From assembly GCA_009691255.1 (NCBI GenBank), contig SHUT01000014.1, forward strand, positions 1 through 43,575: 43,575 nt of DNA. Direction: 5' to 3'. Below are positions 34,242-42,564 of the stretch, piece by piece. The first letter of the stretch is position 1, and every line of letters starts with the position of its first letter. The notes beneath the pieces were generated by a model. It had not been told where the DNA came from, did no database searches, and saw nothing but the letters and a program-made list of their open reading frames with translations. Source of the DNA: Ilumatobacteraceae bacterium (GTDB taxonomy: Bacteria; Actinomycetota; Acidimicrobiia; Acidimicrobiales; Ilumatobacteraceae). Position numbers and translations under genes: made by a program.

Positions 34242-35554
34242 TGTCTCCGTGGTTCTTCTGGTATGCCGTACGCACGCGCAATCATCTGTAGCGGATGCAA
34301 CGGCTTCTGTCCGGTTTGTTCGGTTATTGCCGTATTCGCTAGATGACAGTCGCCGGCAACAACTTCACTCGCTGCCGTGTTTATTCTGTCCGCCAATTTC
34401 TTGGCGATTGGCAGAGAAAACTCCGCGTTCTCGGCACGTAGCCCCCACATTCCGTCAATGCCTGAGCACTGATCAATCAATGTGATCTTGGTGCCAGTTA
34501 ATTTCATTAAATCACGACTCCGCAAACCAATATTTTGAGCGCGCAAGTGGCACGGGATGTGATAACTCAACGTGGCTGGGATATCACCTTCAAAATTTGT
34601 GTCAAGTTCGGTGGCATCTGCTTTATGCAGATTGATCAAATACTCAGAAGAATCGAAAGTATGTGCAGCCACTAATTCTGCGTCGGGACCGCCGACATAA
34701 TCAATGTAATCTTTTTTCAGGATGTATCCGCATGTTGGCTGTGGCACGACAATGTCTTTCCCTTGGCGCACTGCAGCGGCAAGAACTTTTACCTGTTTTG
34801 CAGCGACCTTTGTAAAACCGTCCATGTCTCCGCTATGCAAAAATGGCGCACCGCAACAACCGGCTCCGTCGACTAATGAACACTCCACGCCGTTGCGCTC
34901 ATAGACCTTCACCAAGTCTTGACCAACGCCTGGTTGTTGGTATTCCACCAAACAGGTAGGAAAGATCGCAACTGACCCTTGTTTTTTTGACAACACTGGC
35001 GCGACTCTCTTTTTGAACCATGTCGAAAAACGCATCCGCGCAAATGGTGGCAACATGCGCACCGACGAGACACCCGAGGTTTTTTCAATAATTTTTCGAA
35101 CAAGTGATCCAGGCTCTGCCCCCATCACGAGATTGGCGATTGGCCCGAAAGACGTGGCTACTTTGCCCAATGCATCAGTATGACCCATGAACTCAGTCGT
35201 TAATTTTTTACGCAATGTGACTTGACCATTAGCGCGACGCATCGAGTCGGTGCGCAACATCAAACGTGGAAAATCCAACGCCCACTCATGAAGACCCGGA
35301 ATATATGGGCAGTTGACGTAACACAATTTGCACTGGAAACATTCGTCAACCACCTGGTCTTGTTGCTCTGGAGTGAGCCGACCAGAGTCTTGATCTTCGT
35401 GTGCATCGACATAGCTAAAAAGAGTCGGAAAAGAAGAGCAGTATTTAAAACATAAACGACAACCGTGGCAGATGTCGTATGCCCGCGTCAGTTCTTCCCG
35501 AGTATCTGCCTCATCCAAATACTTTGGGTGCTTGGGGTCATAGATAATCGTCAC
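34238..35554 (-). CDS. Heterodisulfide-reductase-related (CCG domain) iron-sulfur protein
   Basis: Soluble electron-transfer protein of 438 residues, related to GlpC and HdrB/D. Two 4Fe-4S motifs are C29/C32/C35/C39 (CHGCRLCFKYC) and C72/C75/C78/C82 (CFQCKLCYVNC). The first CCG domain ends with GAGCCGAPFLHSGDMDGF. The second has YHIPCHLRAQNIG and DQCSGIDGMWGL, in which CSG replaces the usual CCG. The order with rubrerythrin, DUF3501 and a Fur-family gene recurs in other bacteria, so it probably delivers electrons in oxidative defence, although the reaction is unproven. It overlaps DUF3501 by 4 bases. Confidence 0.87.
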   Translation of the reverse strand: MTIIYDPKHPKYLDEADTREELTRAYDICHGCRLCFKYCSSFPTLFSYVDAHEDQDSGRLTPEQQDQVVDECFQCKLCYVNCPYIPGLHEWALDFPRLMLRTDSMRRANGQVTLRKKLTTEFMGHTDALGKVATSFGPIANLVMGAEPGSLVRKIIEKTSGVSSVRMLPPFARMRFSTWFKKRVAPVLSKKQGSVAIFPTCLVEYQQPGVGQDLVKVYERNGVECSLVDGAGCCGAPFLHSGDMDGFTKVAAKQVKVLAAAVRQGKDIVVPQPTCGYILKKDYIDYVGGPDAELVAAHTFDSSEYLINLHKADATELDTNFEGDIPATLSYHIPCHLRAQNIGLRSRDLMKLTGTKITLIDQCSGIDGMWGLRAENAEFSLPIAKKLADRINTAASEVVAGDCHLANTAITEQTGQKPLHPLQMIARAYGIPEEPRRQ

Positions 35555-35641
35555 GGGGCAACTTTCTGGAATTAATCAACGCTTATCAAACGAGAACGGG
35601 TGACTGCTGATTTGCAACATCCACCCGGTTCGTAGTTTTTC

Positions 35642-35659
35642 TGGCGTAACAACACGCCA
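35642..35659 (-). other. Hairpin between rubrerythrin and the Fe-S gene
   Basis: TGGCGT and ACGCCA form a perfect 6-bp stem with a 6-base loop, five bases after the rubrerythrin stop on the minus strand. It is followed by GAAAAAC, not a T-run, so it is more likely a message-processing or stability element than a terminator. The gap is 110 bases in all. Confidence 0.4.
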
Positions 35660-35664
35660 ATTCT

Positions 35665-36081
35665 TTAGAGGGCAGCGAGGCCCTGAGCAAAACGACCAGC
35701 GTGGCTTTTTTCCGCGCGAGCCAATGTCTCGAACCAATCCGCGATTTCGGCAAAACCTTCTTCGCGGGCCGTCTTAGAAAAACCTGGGTACATCTGTGTG
35801 TACTCGTAGGTCTCGCCAGCAACTGATGCCTTAAAGTTGTCTGCTGTTTCGCCAATCGGCTCGCCACTAGCTGGATCTCCAACCTCGGCGAGGTAATCCA
35901 AGTGGCCGTGAGCATGTCCGGTTTCGCCTTCAGCGACAGAGCGGAATAATGCTGCTGCATCGGGGTAACCCTCGATGTCAGCTTTTTGTGCGAACCACAA
36001 GTATCGACGATTTGCCTGGCTCTCCCTAGCAAACGCCTCCTTGAGGTTTTCGTGTGTCTTGGTGCCTTTGACAGCAGTCAT
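35665..36081 (-). CDS. Rubrerythrin (diiron domain only)
   Basis: Non-haem diiron peroxidase that reduces hydrogen peroxide. Diiron ligands are visible as E20 ([10 protein letters not shown]), E53-x-x-H56 (EGETGH), E90/E93 (GETYEY), E118 and E124-x-x-H127 (EKSH). The 138 residues contain only the four-helix domain; the C-terminal rubredoxin domain of classical rubrerythrin is absent, so an external donor is required. The ATG at 36081 has a strong AGAAAGGA upstream. The frame stays open to 36141 but without family similarity. It follows the Fur-family gene by 38 bases, and that gene probably controls it. Confidence 0.92.
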   Translation of the reverse strand: MTAVKGTKTHENLKEAFARESQANRRYLWFAQKADIEGYPDAAALFRSVAEGETGHAHGHLDYLAEVGDPASGEPIGETADNFKASVAGETYEYTQMYPGFSKTAREEGFAEIADWFETLARAEKSHAGRFAQGLAAL

Positions 36082-36119
36082 GACGTTTCCTTTCTGGGTT
36101 TGTATTAGTAGAGAACTTT

Positions 36120-36527
36120 TTAAGAAGCGCAGTCTGCGCATACTCCGCGATAGACGATATGTGCGTCGTGAATATCAAAGCCTTCGAGGCCTGACATTTT
36201 TGGTGCACGCGAGACATGTACATCATGCACCGTTCCGCATTCATTACACACGGCATGCTGATGGTCTGTGACGTTGGGGTCAAAGCGAGCAGAACCAGTA
36301 CCAAAATCGATCGAATGCAGTTCTCCCATCGAGGCCAAATCATTCAGTGTCTGATAAACCGTGCGCAACGAGATTCCGGGCATCTCCTTTGATGCGAGAG
36401 CAAACAATACGTCTGCACTCGGATGGCTGGTGTTGCCGTGCAACAATCGAAAAAGGAGTTGGCGTTGAGGGGTCACCTTGAGGCCAGTCTGGCGAAATGC
36501 TTGAGTTAATTCTGCTGGCGAACGCAT
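36120..36527 (-). CDS. Fur family regulator, PerR-like
   Basis: Metal-dependent repressor of 135 residues with an N-terminal winged helix (VTPQRQLLFRLL and ISLRTVYQTLNDLASMGEL) and a C-terminal dimerisation domain. The structural zinc site is C94-x2-C97 plus C130-x2-C133. The regulatory metal site includes HQH at 89-91 and D102. An Asp at this place is seen in PerR peroxide sensors, while Fur usually has Glu; this is suggestive only. The link with a rubrerythrin supports a peroxide-response role. The promoter appears to yield a leaderless message. Confidence 0.9.
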   Translation of the reverse strand: MRSPAELTQAFRQTGLKVTPQRQLLFRLLHGNTSHPSADVLFALASKEMPGISLRTVYQTLNDLASMGELHSIDFGTGSARFDPNVTDHQHAVCNECGTVHDVHVSRAPKMSGLEGFDIHDAHIVYRGVCADCAS

Positions 36528-36533
36528 AGAGCA

Positions 36534-36562
36534 AAGATAACCCAGTCTCTGCCAATTTGCAA
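36534..36562 (-). promoter_or_regulatory. Promoter of the fur-rubrerythrin operon, probably leaderless
   Basis: Minus-strand TTGCAA (36557-36562) and TATCTT (36534-36539) are separated by exactly 17 bases. The -10 ends 6 bases before the ATG of the regulator, so transcription should begin at or next to the A of the start codon. No Shine-Dalgarno is present, consistent with a leaderless message. Confidence 0.65.
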
Positions 36563-36565
36563 GCC

Positions 36566-36579
36566 TTGCTAATTAGCAA
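36566..36579. promoter_or_regulatory. Perfect 14-bp palindrome, candidate Fur/PerR operator
   Basis: TTGCTAATTAGCAA is a perfect palindrome, three bases upstream of the -35 of the fur operon and 77 bases before glpD on the other strand. It overlaps a smaller palindrome, CAACTGTTG (36577-36585). Symmetry, AT-rich centre and position fit a Fur-family operator controlling the operon, and perhaps glpD also. The assignment is inferred. Confidence 0.5.
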
Positions 36580-36655
36580 CTGTTGAGAATTAAGTCACTC
36601 CTTGACCTAGGGCGCAATGCCTTCTACTCCAGGTCTACTCTTAGTATCAAAGGGT

Positions 36656-38347
36656 ATGTCTTTTTCTTATTCTTCTGATGCACGCCTAGACCGCCAATCT
36701 GGGCTCTCGCGCCTCAACAGCGACACTTTTGACGTGCTCGTCATCGGTGGCGGAATTACCGGCTCTGGTGTGGCCCTAGACGCAGTAACGCGTGGCCTCT
36801 CGACCGCACTTGTGGAACGTGACGATTTTGCCTCTGGCACCTCATCAAAGTCTTCCAAGTTGATTCACGGAGGGTTGCGCTATCTACAGCAAGGCGATAT
36901 TCGTCTCGTCTATGAAGCGCTCCGTGAGCGCAAACGTTTGCGACGCAACGCATCACATCTTGTGCATGTTTTACCATTCATGATTCCTATCTTGAGCAAG
37001 GACAGTGTTGTTTCGAAAAAAATCGCCCGTGCTCTTGGTTCGGCGATGTGGATGTATGACCTCACCGGTGGCTGGCGTATTGGCAAGTTACATAAACGCC
37101 TCAATGCAGATGAAGCCTTTGCTCACATCCCCACGATGTCGCGCGAACGATTCTCTTCGGCGTACTTGTACTACGACGCCGAGGCCGACGATGCGAGACT
37201 GTGTATCGCGGTGTTGCGCACTGCAGCCCAACATGGTGCAGTTCTTGCTAATGCCTGCTCGGTAGTTGCAATTGATACAGACTCCGATGGCACAAAACTA
37301 GTAACGCTCGTTGATAAATACACTGGAGACAAGATCGCCGCTCGTGCTCGCGTGGTTGTAAATGCTTCGGGTGTCTGGGCCGATGATGTTCGCGCACTTG
37401 ACGAAGGCGTTCATCCTCATACCATTCGTCCAGCCAAAGGCGTACACCTGACTGTGTCGTGGGACAAAGTACGCAACGACATTGCCGTTGTGATTCCGGT
37501 TCCTGGAGACAAGCGCAGTCTGTTTGTTATTCCGTGGGTGTCCAATGGAGACGGCACATTCAAGTACACATACATCGGCACCACAGATACTGATTACAAG
37601 GGACCAGTCAACGATCCGCAATGCACCAAAGATGACATCGAATATGTTCTGCACGCATTAAACGCCGCCGTCAACACCGGAGTAACCCAAGCCGACATCA
37701 CTGCAGTATGGAGTGGATTGCGACCCCTCGTTCAAACATCAACTGGTGAAGCAGTCAAGGGTCGTACAGCCGACTTGAGTCGTCGTCATCGCGTGACCAC
37801 GTCGGCAACCGGTGTCGTCACAGTGACGGGCGGCAAACTCACCACGTATCGAGAGATGTCTCAAGATGCAGTTGACGCTGTGATGCAAGTGCTGGGTTCT
37901 CGTCATCGCTGCTCAACACAACGCCTCTCGTTGCGTGGTTCTGCACGCTTCTCGCCCACCAAAAATGCAAGCGACTTGGTGCGCCACGTTGAAGGCCGTT
38001 ATGGCTCTGATGCTGTACAGATTTATGCTCTGATTGAATCCGAGCCTCACCTCGCAACCGCGCTGATCAAGGGTCTGCCCTATGTCAAAGCAGAGGCAAT
38101 CTTCGCCGTCACCCACGAGATGGCCACCACTCTTGACGATGTGTTGTCGCGGCGCACAAGAAGTCGTCTATTTGATCGCCAAGCCACCATCGCCCAGGCC
38201 GGCGAAGTCGCTGCTCTTATTGCCCCCCTTTTGGGTTGGGATGCAGCACGAGTTAATAATGAAATAAGCACTTTCATAGATGCCTGTGCTCGCGAAGATG
38301 CTGCCGCTCGAGTGACCGAGGAAGAATTCATCAGATCAACGCAATAA
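36656..38347 (+). CDS. glpD: FAD-dependent glycerol-3-phosphate dehydrogenase
   Basis: Membrane-associated flavoprotein that oxidises sn-glycerol 3-phosphate to dihydroxyacetone phosphate and feeds electrons to quinone. The FAD Rossmann block is VLVIGGGITGSGVALDAVTRGL. Then come ASGTSSKSSKLIHGGLRYLQ, IRPAKGVHLTVSW, IGTTDTDYKG and VTVTGGKLTTYREMS. The C-terminal DAO_C domain is present. With the ATG at 36656 the protein has 563 residues and a family-like N-terminus. An ATG at 36617 (AGGG just upstream) adds 13 residues and cannot be excluded. The next gene starts within 11 bases. Confidence 0.95.
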   Translation: MSFSYSSDARLDRQSGLSRLNSDTFDVLVIGGGITGSGVALDAVTRGLSTALVERDDFASGTSSKSSKLIHGGLRYLQQGDIRLVYEALRERKRLRRNASHLVHVLPFMIPILSKDSVVSKKIARALGSAMWMYDLTGGWRIGKLHKRLNADEAFAHIPTMSRERFSSAYLYYDAEADDARLCIAVLRTAAQHGAVLANACSVVAIDTDSDGTKLVTLVDKYTGDKIAARARVVVNASGVWADDVRALDEGVHPHTIRPAKGVHLTVSWDKVRNDIAVVIPVPGDKRSLFVIPWVSNGDGTFKYTYIGTTDTDYKGPVNDPQCTKDDIEYVLHALNAAVNTGVTQADITAVWSGLRPLVQTSTGEAVKGRTADLSRRHRVTTSATGVVTVTGGKLTTYREMSQDAVDAVMQVLGSRHRCSTQRLSLRGSARFSPTKNASDLVRHVEGRYGSDAVQIYALIESEPHLATALIKGLPYVKAEAIFAVTHEMATTLDDVLSRRTRSRLFDRQATIAQAGEVAALIAPLLGWDAARVNNEISTFIDACAREDAAARVTEEEFIRSTQ

Positions 38348-38357
38348 GGTGAGTCAC

Positions 38358-39839
38358 ATGACACGCCACACATTTACATCTGCCGCAACAGAACCAATCG
38401 AATTCTCTGAATCAGCAAATACTGCCACCTCGTACTTTGGAGATTCATTCGTCATCACCCCCGACACAATGAGTGCGTTGCAAAGTATCTGTCCGTGTGA
38501 CACAAATGCTGACAACCTTGCCCAGAGCGGTCGTGACTGGTGGCCTCGCGCCATGAACTGGGCTCTTCGTAATCAAACCCCTCAACGCGCAGGTGTGGTC
38601 TGTCGACCTACTTCTGTGCAACAGGTATCTGCCCTCGCAATCTTTTGCAATCAAAACCGTATTCCAATTACCGCCGCTGGCGGTCGCAGCGCCGTCACTG
38701 GTGCCGCAGTGCCACTGCGCGGCGGCGTTGCCCTTGATATGACTTCTTTGCAGGGGATCGAATCAGTCGACACAGTGTCGGGCCTCATTGAAGTCTGGGC
38801 TGGCACATTTGGACCAGACATGGAAGCAGTCTTACAAGAGCAATACCAGCTCACGGTCGGTCATTTTCCGCAGTCCTTTGATATTTCTACTGTTGGCGGA
38901 TGGGTTGCGTGTCGTGGGGCAGGACAATATTCAACGCGCTACGGAAAAATTGAAGACATGGTGGCGGCACTTGAAGTCGTGCTTGCCGATGGAACAATTA
39001 TTCGCACAGGGGGTGCCCCTGCTGGTGCAGTTGGTCCAGATCTGACACAAATATTTCTTGGAAGTGAAGGAACACTCGGCATCATTACCAAAGTGTGGTT
39101 GCGTGCACACCCTAAGCCGCACTACCAACAACGCGCCGCCTATACGTTTGCCTCTTTTGCAGATGGTATTAATGCCGTCAGAACTCTTATTCGTGATGGC
39201 GCCACACCCGCGGTATTGCGTCTCTACGACGGCTCCGAGAGCAAGCGCTCCCACGGTGGCAACGGCACAACCGCTACATTGCTTGTTTTAGACGAAGCCA
39301 ATCAGGCTCTTGTAGAGACAACGATGTCAATGGTTCATGAGGCAGCATTGGCTAATAACGCGGTGTCTGCAGATGCCGCACTAGTTGAAGCATGGATGCA
39401 TCACCGCAACGACACTTCTGCTCTGCAAGCACTCACGCGCAAGGGATTTGTTGTCGACACCCTTGAAGTAGCTGCGTCCTGGAACATTGTCGACGCAGTT
39501 GTTAATAATGTCGAATCAGCAATTCTGGCAATACCCCATGCGCGCAGCGCAACATGCCACTTATCGCATAGTTACCTTGACGGGGCTTGTTTGTATTTTA
39601 CTTTTGCAGCGACTCCACCAGAGGATGAATTTGATTCGACATACCAAGCGTTGTGGGATGCTGGTCAACATGCCGCACTAAATGCTGGTGCTAATCTTTC
39701 TCATCACCATGGCGTCGGACTAAATCGCGCTCGCTTCATGAAAGATGCCCTTGGATCTGCCTTCGTTGTTCTGCAGGCACTCAAGACAACACTTGATCCG
39801 CACAACATACTGAATCCTGGCAAACTCGGATTCAAATGA
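38358..39839 (+). CDS. FAD-binding oxidoreductase, alkyl-DHAP synthase-like
   Basis: Vanillyl-alcohol-oxidase-fold flavoprotein. The N-terminal PP-type FAD domain holds PITAAGGRSAVTGAAVPLRGGVALDM, split across strands, and FPQSFDISTVGGWVACRGAGQYSTRYGKIED. FLGSEGTLGIITKVWLRAHP follows. The C-terminal cap has SHHHGVGLNRARFM and ends LDPHNILNPGKLGF. This set is closest to alkyldihydroxyacetonephosphate synthases, which exchange an acyl for an alkyl group on acyl-DHAP; related glycolate or lactate oxidases are the alternative. I chose the ATG at 38358, with AAGGTGAG 5 bases upstream. GlpD, just upstream, makes the DHAP backbone. Confidence 0.82.
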   Translation: MTRHTFTSAATEPIEFSESANTATSYFGDSFVITPDTMSALQSICPCDTNADNLAQSGRDWWPRAMNWALRNQTPQRAGVVCRPTSVQQVSALAIFCNQNRIPITAAGGRSAVTGAAVPLRGGVALDMTSLQGIESVDTVSGLIEVWAGTFGPDMEAVLQEQYQLTVGHFPQSFDISTVGGWVACRGAGQYSTRYGKIEDMVAALEVVLADGTIIRTGGAPAGAVGPDLTQIFLGSEGTLGIITKVWLRAHPKPHYQQRAAYTFASFADGINAVRTLIRDGATPAVLRLYDGSESKRSHGGNGTTATLLVLDEANQALVETTMSMVHEAALANNAVSADAALVEAWMHHRNDTSALQALTRKGFVVDTLEVAASWNIVDAVVNNVESAILAIPHARSATCHLSHSYLDGACLYFTFAATPPEDEFDSTYQALWDAGQHAALNAGANLSHHHGVGLNRARFMKDALGSAFVVLQALKTTLDPHNILNPGKLGFK

Positions 39840-40243
39840 CCACACCAACTCGATTGGATCACCAAGCGCTCAAGGCTGGTGCCTCTGTCACGCTGATGCT
39901 TGCTGTTCCGCCAACGTTGATTGCTCGATTTGTTCTTGACACACAAAATAACTCCAGTGGTTGGGCTCCATTCCTGACTCTGATCGCAGTTGCCGGATTC
40001 GTCATTGGCGCTGGAGTTGCCGCTCAACAGCAAACTCGTCTGACTCCCCTATTGCACGGAGTCACCGCATCAACAGGCTCATTTCTAGTGGTGCAGGCAG
40101 CCCTTGTGCTCGCCAAACTTCTACTGCGCAGCGACATTCGCTTCGGTCGTATGCTGACATCGTTAACTGTTTCATTGGTGGCAAGCGTCGTGGGCTCTTT
40201 GCTTGGAATGTTTGTCGCCAACCAAACACCACAGAAGCAGTAA
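39836..40243 (+). CDS. Four-helix membrane protein of unknown function
   Basis: I do not recognise a named family. The 135-residue product has four hydrophobic segments at about residues 16-35, 44-64, 76-96 and 105-127, short loops and a polar end (ANQTPQKQ). It overlaps the end of the FAD protein by 4 bases (ATGA) and precedes the FGGY kinase by 26 bases, so it is an integral part of this operon. A role as a membrane partner, exporter or small transporter is possible, but nothing in the sequence shows which. Confidence 0.75.
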   Translation: MTTPTRLDHQALKAGASVTLMLAVPPTLIARFVLDTQNNSSGWAPFLTLIAVAGFVIGAGVAAQQQTRLTPLLHGVTASTGSFLVVQAALVLAKLLLRSDIRFGRMLTSLTVSLVASVVGSLLGMFVANQTPQKQ

Positions 40244-40269
40244 AACTGCAATAGAAAAAGGGAGACAGC

Positions 40270-41733
40270 GTGTCAGTACTTGTCATTGATGTTGGCACTA
40301 GCGGATTGCGAGCGGCAATCGTCAATCACGACTCCACTCTTGGACAGGTCTGTTACGAAGAATTTGCCCCCTCAACTCCAGCTCCCGGAATGGTTGAGTT
40401 TGATGCCACAGCCATGAAGCAGGCCGTCTTGGGAGTTGCGCGCACCGCACTGGCTTCGGCATCGCAGATACATGCGGTCGGTATTACAAATCAACGAGCC
40501 AGCACTATTGCATGGCGTAAATCAACTGGCGAACCACTGGGTCCTGCAATTGGCTGGCAAGACCTGCGCACAATTTTTGATTGCATAATGGCCAAGACAA
40601 ATCACTCCATCGCATTACAGCCAAACCAAACTGCCACCAAGGCAGCTTGGATGCTCAACAACTACATCACTGACGAAGCAGAACGAGCGAGCGAAGATAT
40701 TTGTATCGGAACTGTTGACTCATGGGTGGTCTCAGTTCTCACTCGTGGGACAGTGCATGCCACTGATGCAAGCAACGCCGCCGTCACCGGCCTTAGCGAC
40801 TCTGGCGGACAAACATGGAACTCTGGTGTGATGAAAATCCTTGGATTACATGAGCACCAGTTCGCAACAATTGTGTCATCGAGCGGATTTATTGGCAATG
40901 CAACAGAACTAGACGGTGCGCCACCAATCATGTCAATGGTTGGCGACCAACAGGCATCGCTTGTGGGTCAAGGTTGCATCTCTTCGGGCAAAACAAAGAT
41001 TACGTTTGGCACCGGCGGCATGTTGGATGTCTTCATCGGATCACAACCACCAGTGCGTGCCCAACGTTCTACTGGCGGAACATTTCCTATCGTCGCGTTT
41101 AGTACAAGCCAAGAAATTTTCTACGGAGCCGAAGCAATTATGTTGTCTGCCGGAACAAATATCGAGTGGTTACGTGACGACATGCAACTTGTCTCTTCGG
41201 CAGCCCAAACCGACGAAGTCGCTGCCACATGCGCCACGACTGAGGGAGTTGTTTATGTTCCGGCATTGCTAGGACTTGGTACGCCCCACTGGGACTACGG
41301 CGCACGCGGAACACTGCTGGGCATCACCCGTGGCACCACCCGCGCCCATGTTGTGCGAGCAGTGCTCGAAGGTGTTGCTCATCGTGGTGTTGATCTTGTC
41401 GACGCGGCCCAAGTTGATACTGGTCTTGATGTGACCGAACTACGTATTGATGGCGGGATGAGTCGCAACGCCACCTTCGTGCAGGCTTTGGCTGACGCCT
41501 CTGGTCGCGAGGTACGCGTCTCTCCGATCACGGAAGCAACCACTCTGGGCGCAGGTTTTCTTGCCGGAGTGGCCGCTGGAGTCTGGAGCTCGCTTGAAGA
41601 GCCCTGCAACGCCATTGAACCGGCATCAATCGTTGCTCCATTGGGTAATCCAGGTGTGTCGCGACAACAATGGGCGGAGGCAATCTCACGGGCTCGCTCG
41701 TGGATACCCGACCTCTCGGCACTGGACTTCTAG
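40270..41733 (+). CDS. FGGY family carbohydrate kinase, GlpK paralogue with altered substrate pocket
   Basis: FGGY kinase of 487 residues, clearly homologous to GlpK (26292-27740). ATPase blocks are IDVGTSGLRAAIV and LRIDGGMSRNATFVQ, and D226 in VGDQQASLVGQ is kept. Aligned to GlpK, R76 and W97 are preserved. The glycerol-contacting Glu is A77 (NQRAST), the Tyr is N119 (LQPNQTATK) and the Phe is M251 (TFGTGGM). It is therefore unlikely to be a normal glycerol kinase; another polyol or sugar substrate is expected. The GTG start has GGGAG 6 bases upstream. It is the last gene of the glpD group. Confidence 0.85.
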   Translation: MSVLVIDVGTSGLRAAIVNHDSTLGQVCYEEFAPSTPAPGMVEFDATAMKQAVLGVARTALASASQIHAVGITNQRASTIAWRKSTGEPLGPAIGWQDLRTIFDCIMAKTNHSIALQPNQTATKAAWMLNNYITDEAERASEDICIGTVDSWVVSVLTRGTVHATDASNAAVTGLSDSGGQTWNSGVMKILGLHEHQFATIVSSSGFIGNATELDGAPPIMSMVGDQQASLVGQGCISSGKTKITFGTGGMLDVFIGSQPPVRAQRSTGGTFPIVAFSTSQEIFYGAEAIMLSAGTNIEWLRDDMQLVSSAAQTDEVAATCATTEGVVYVPALLGLGTPHWDYGARGTLLGITRGTTRAHVVRAVLEGVAHRGVDLVDAAQVDTGLDVTELRIDGGMSRNATFVQALADASGREVRVSPITEATTLGAGFLAGVAAGVWSSLEEPCNAIEPASIVAPLGNPGVSRQQWAEAISRARSWIPDLSALDF

Positions 41734-41783
41734 TGTTGTACGGACGTCGCTAGCGCAACAAAACTAAAGACAAAGGATCTCGA

Positions 41784-42554
41784 GTGAATACCCCAGAACA
41801 AGCAGAACTAACAGAGCCCAAAACATCGTCACGTCGTCGCCTATTCACCACACTTCTTGGTGGTGCAGCAGCAGCCGTTCCGACACTGATTACTTCAGGT
41901 GTGCGGGCTGCTGGTGCCACCACTGACACCACAGTTCCCGAAGTCCAAGAATTAACAACCACTGACTACGCAACCACAGACACTGTGCCTGCCAAAGATG
42001 CGACCACAGACTCCATGCCAATGATGATGGGTGGCGCACCGCCGATGCAGTCAAAGACCGTCTCCGCCGGAGCAATAGCCCCGCCATTGCAACCCACTGC
42101 ACAAGACAAAGAAATCCTCAATACAGCACTTGGTGTTGAACTCGCAATTAGAGACCTCTATGCCGACATCGTTGCAACCGGAGATCTTTCTGATGAAGAA
42201 CTCCCTGTCGTTTTATTAATTCATTCACACCATGTTGCGTATGCTCAGTCATTGGGTGGCCTGCTTGGCCGTGCGGCAATCAACAAGCGCAATGACAACA
42301 CCTACGCCGAGTATGCCGACAAATTAAAGGGATCTTTCAAGGCGCTTGTATTTGAGCTTGTCACCATTGAGAACGGGGCGACAACTCGCCACATCGAATC
42401 GCTGGCAATGCTTGAAGGTCTCAACGGCGCCACGTTAATTGCTTCAATCATTAGCATCGAGTCTCGCCACGCAGCTTCGCTTGCCTCGGTAATAAAAAAA
42501 CCACTCAACGCAATTATTGAAAACAAACAATCGCCGATTGCGATTGGTGCCTAA
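41784..42554 (+). CDS. Tat-exported ferritin-like domain protein
   Basis: Secreted four-helix ferritin-like protein of 256 residues. A twin-arginine signal is visible (SSRRRLFTTLLGG at 15-27, then a hydrophobic stretch to about 42), followed by a Thr/Asp-rich low-complexity spacer to about residue 105. In the helical domain the candidate metal ligands are E119, H147-x-x-H150 (HSHH), E196 and E226-x-x-H229 (ESRH). The second ligand pair is HxxH rather than the classical ExxH. The GTG start has AAAGGA 6 bases upstream. A paralogue follows after 10 bases. Substrate or role unknown. Confidence 0.82.
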   Translation: MNTPEQAELTEPKTSSRRRLFTTLLGGAAAAVPTLITSGVRAAGATTDTTVPEVQELTTTDYATTDTVPAKDATTDSMPMMMGGAPPMQSKTVSAGAIAPPLQPTAQDKEILNTALGVELAIRDLYADIVATGDLSDEELPVVLLIHSHHVAYAQSLGGLLGRAAINKRNDNTYAEYADKLKGSFKALVFELVTIENGATTRHIESLAMLEGLNGATLIASIISIESRHAASLASVIKKPLNAIIENKQSPIAIGA

Positions 42555-42564
42555 GGAACTCACT

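Noticed and set aside
35586-36032. 148-residue minus-strand frame overlapping rubrerythrin
   Set aside because: It covers the rubrerythrin diiron ligand region in another frame, has low-complexity composition and no recognisable motifs.
41734-41783. Possible terminator between the FGGY kinase and the ferritin-like gene
   Set aside because: Only a GTTG/CAAC outer pairing with poor interior and no T-run.
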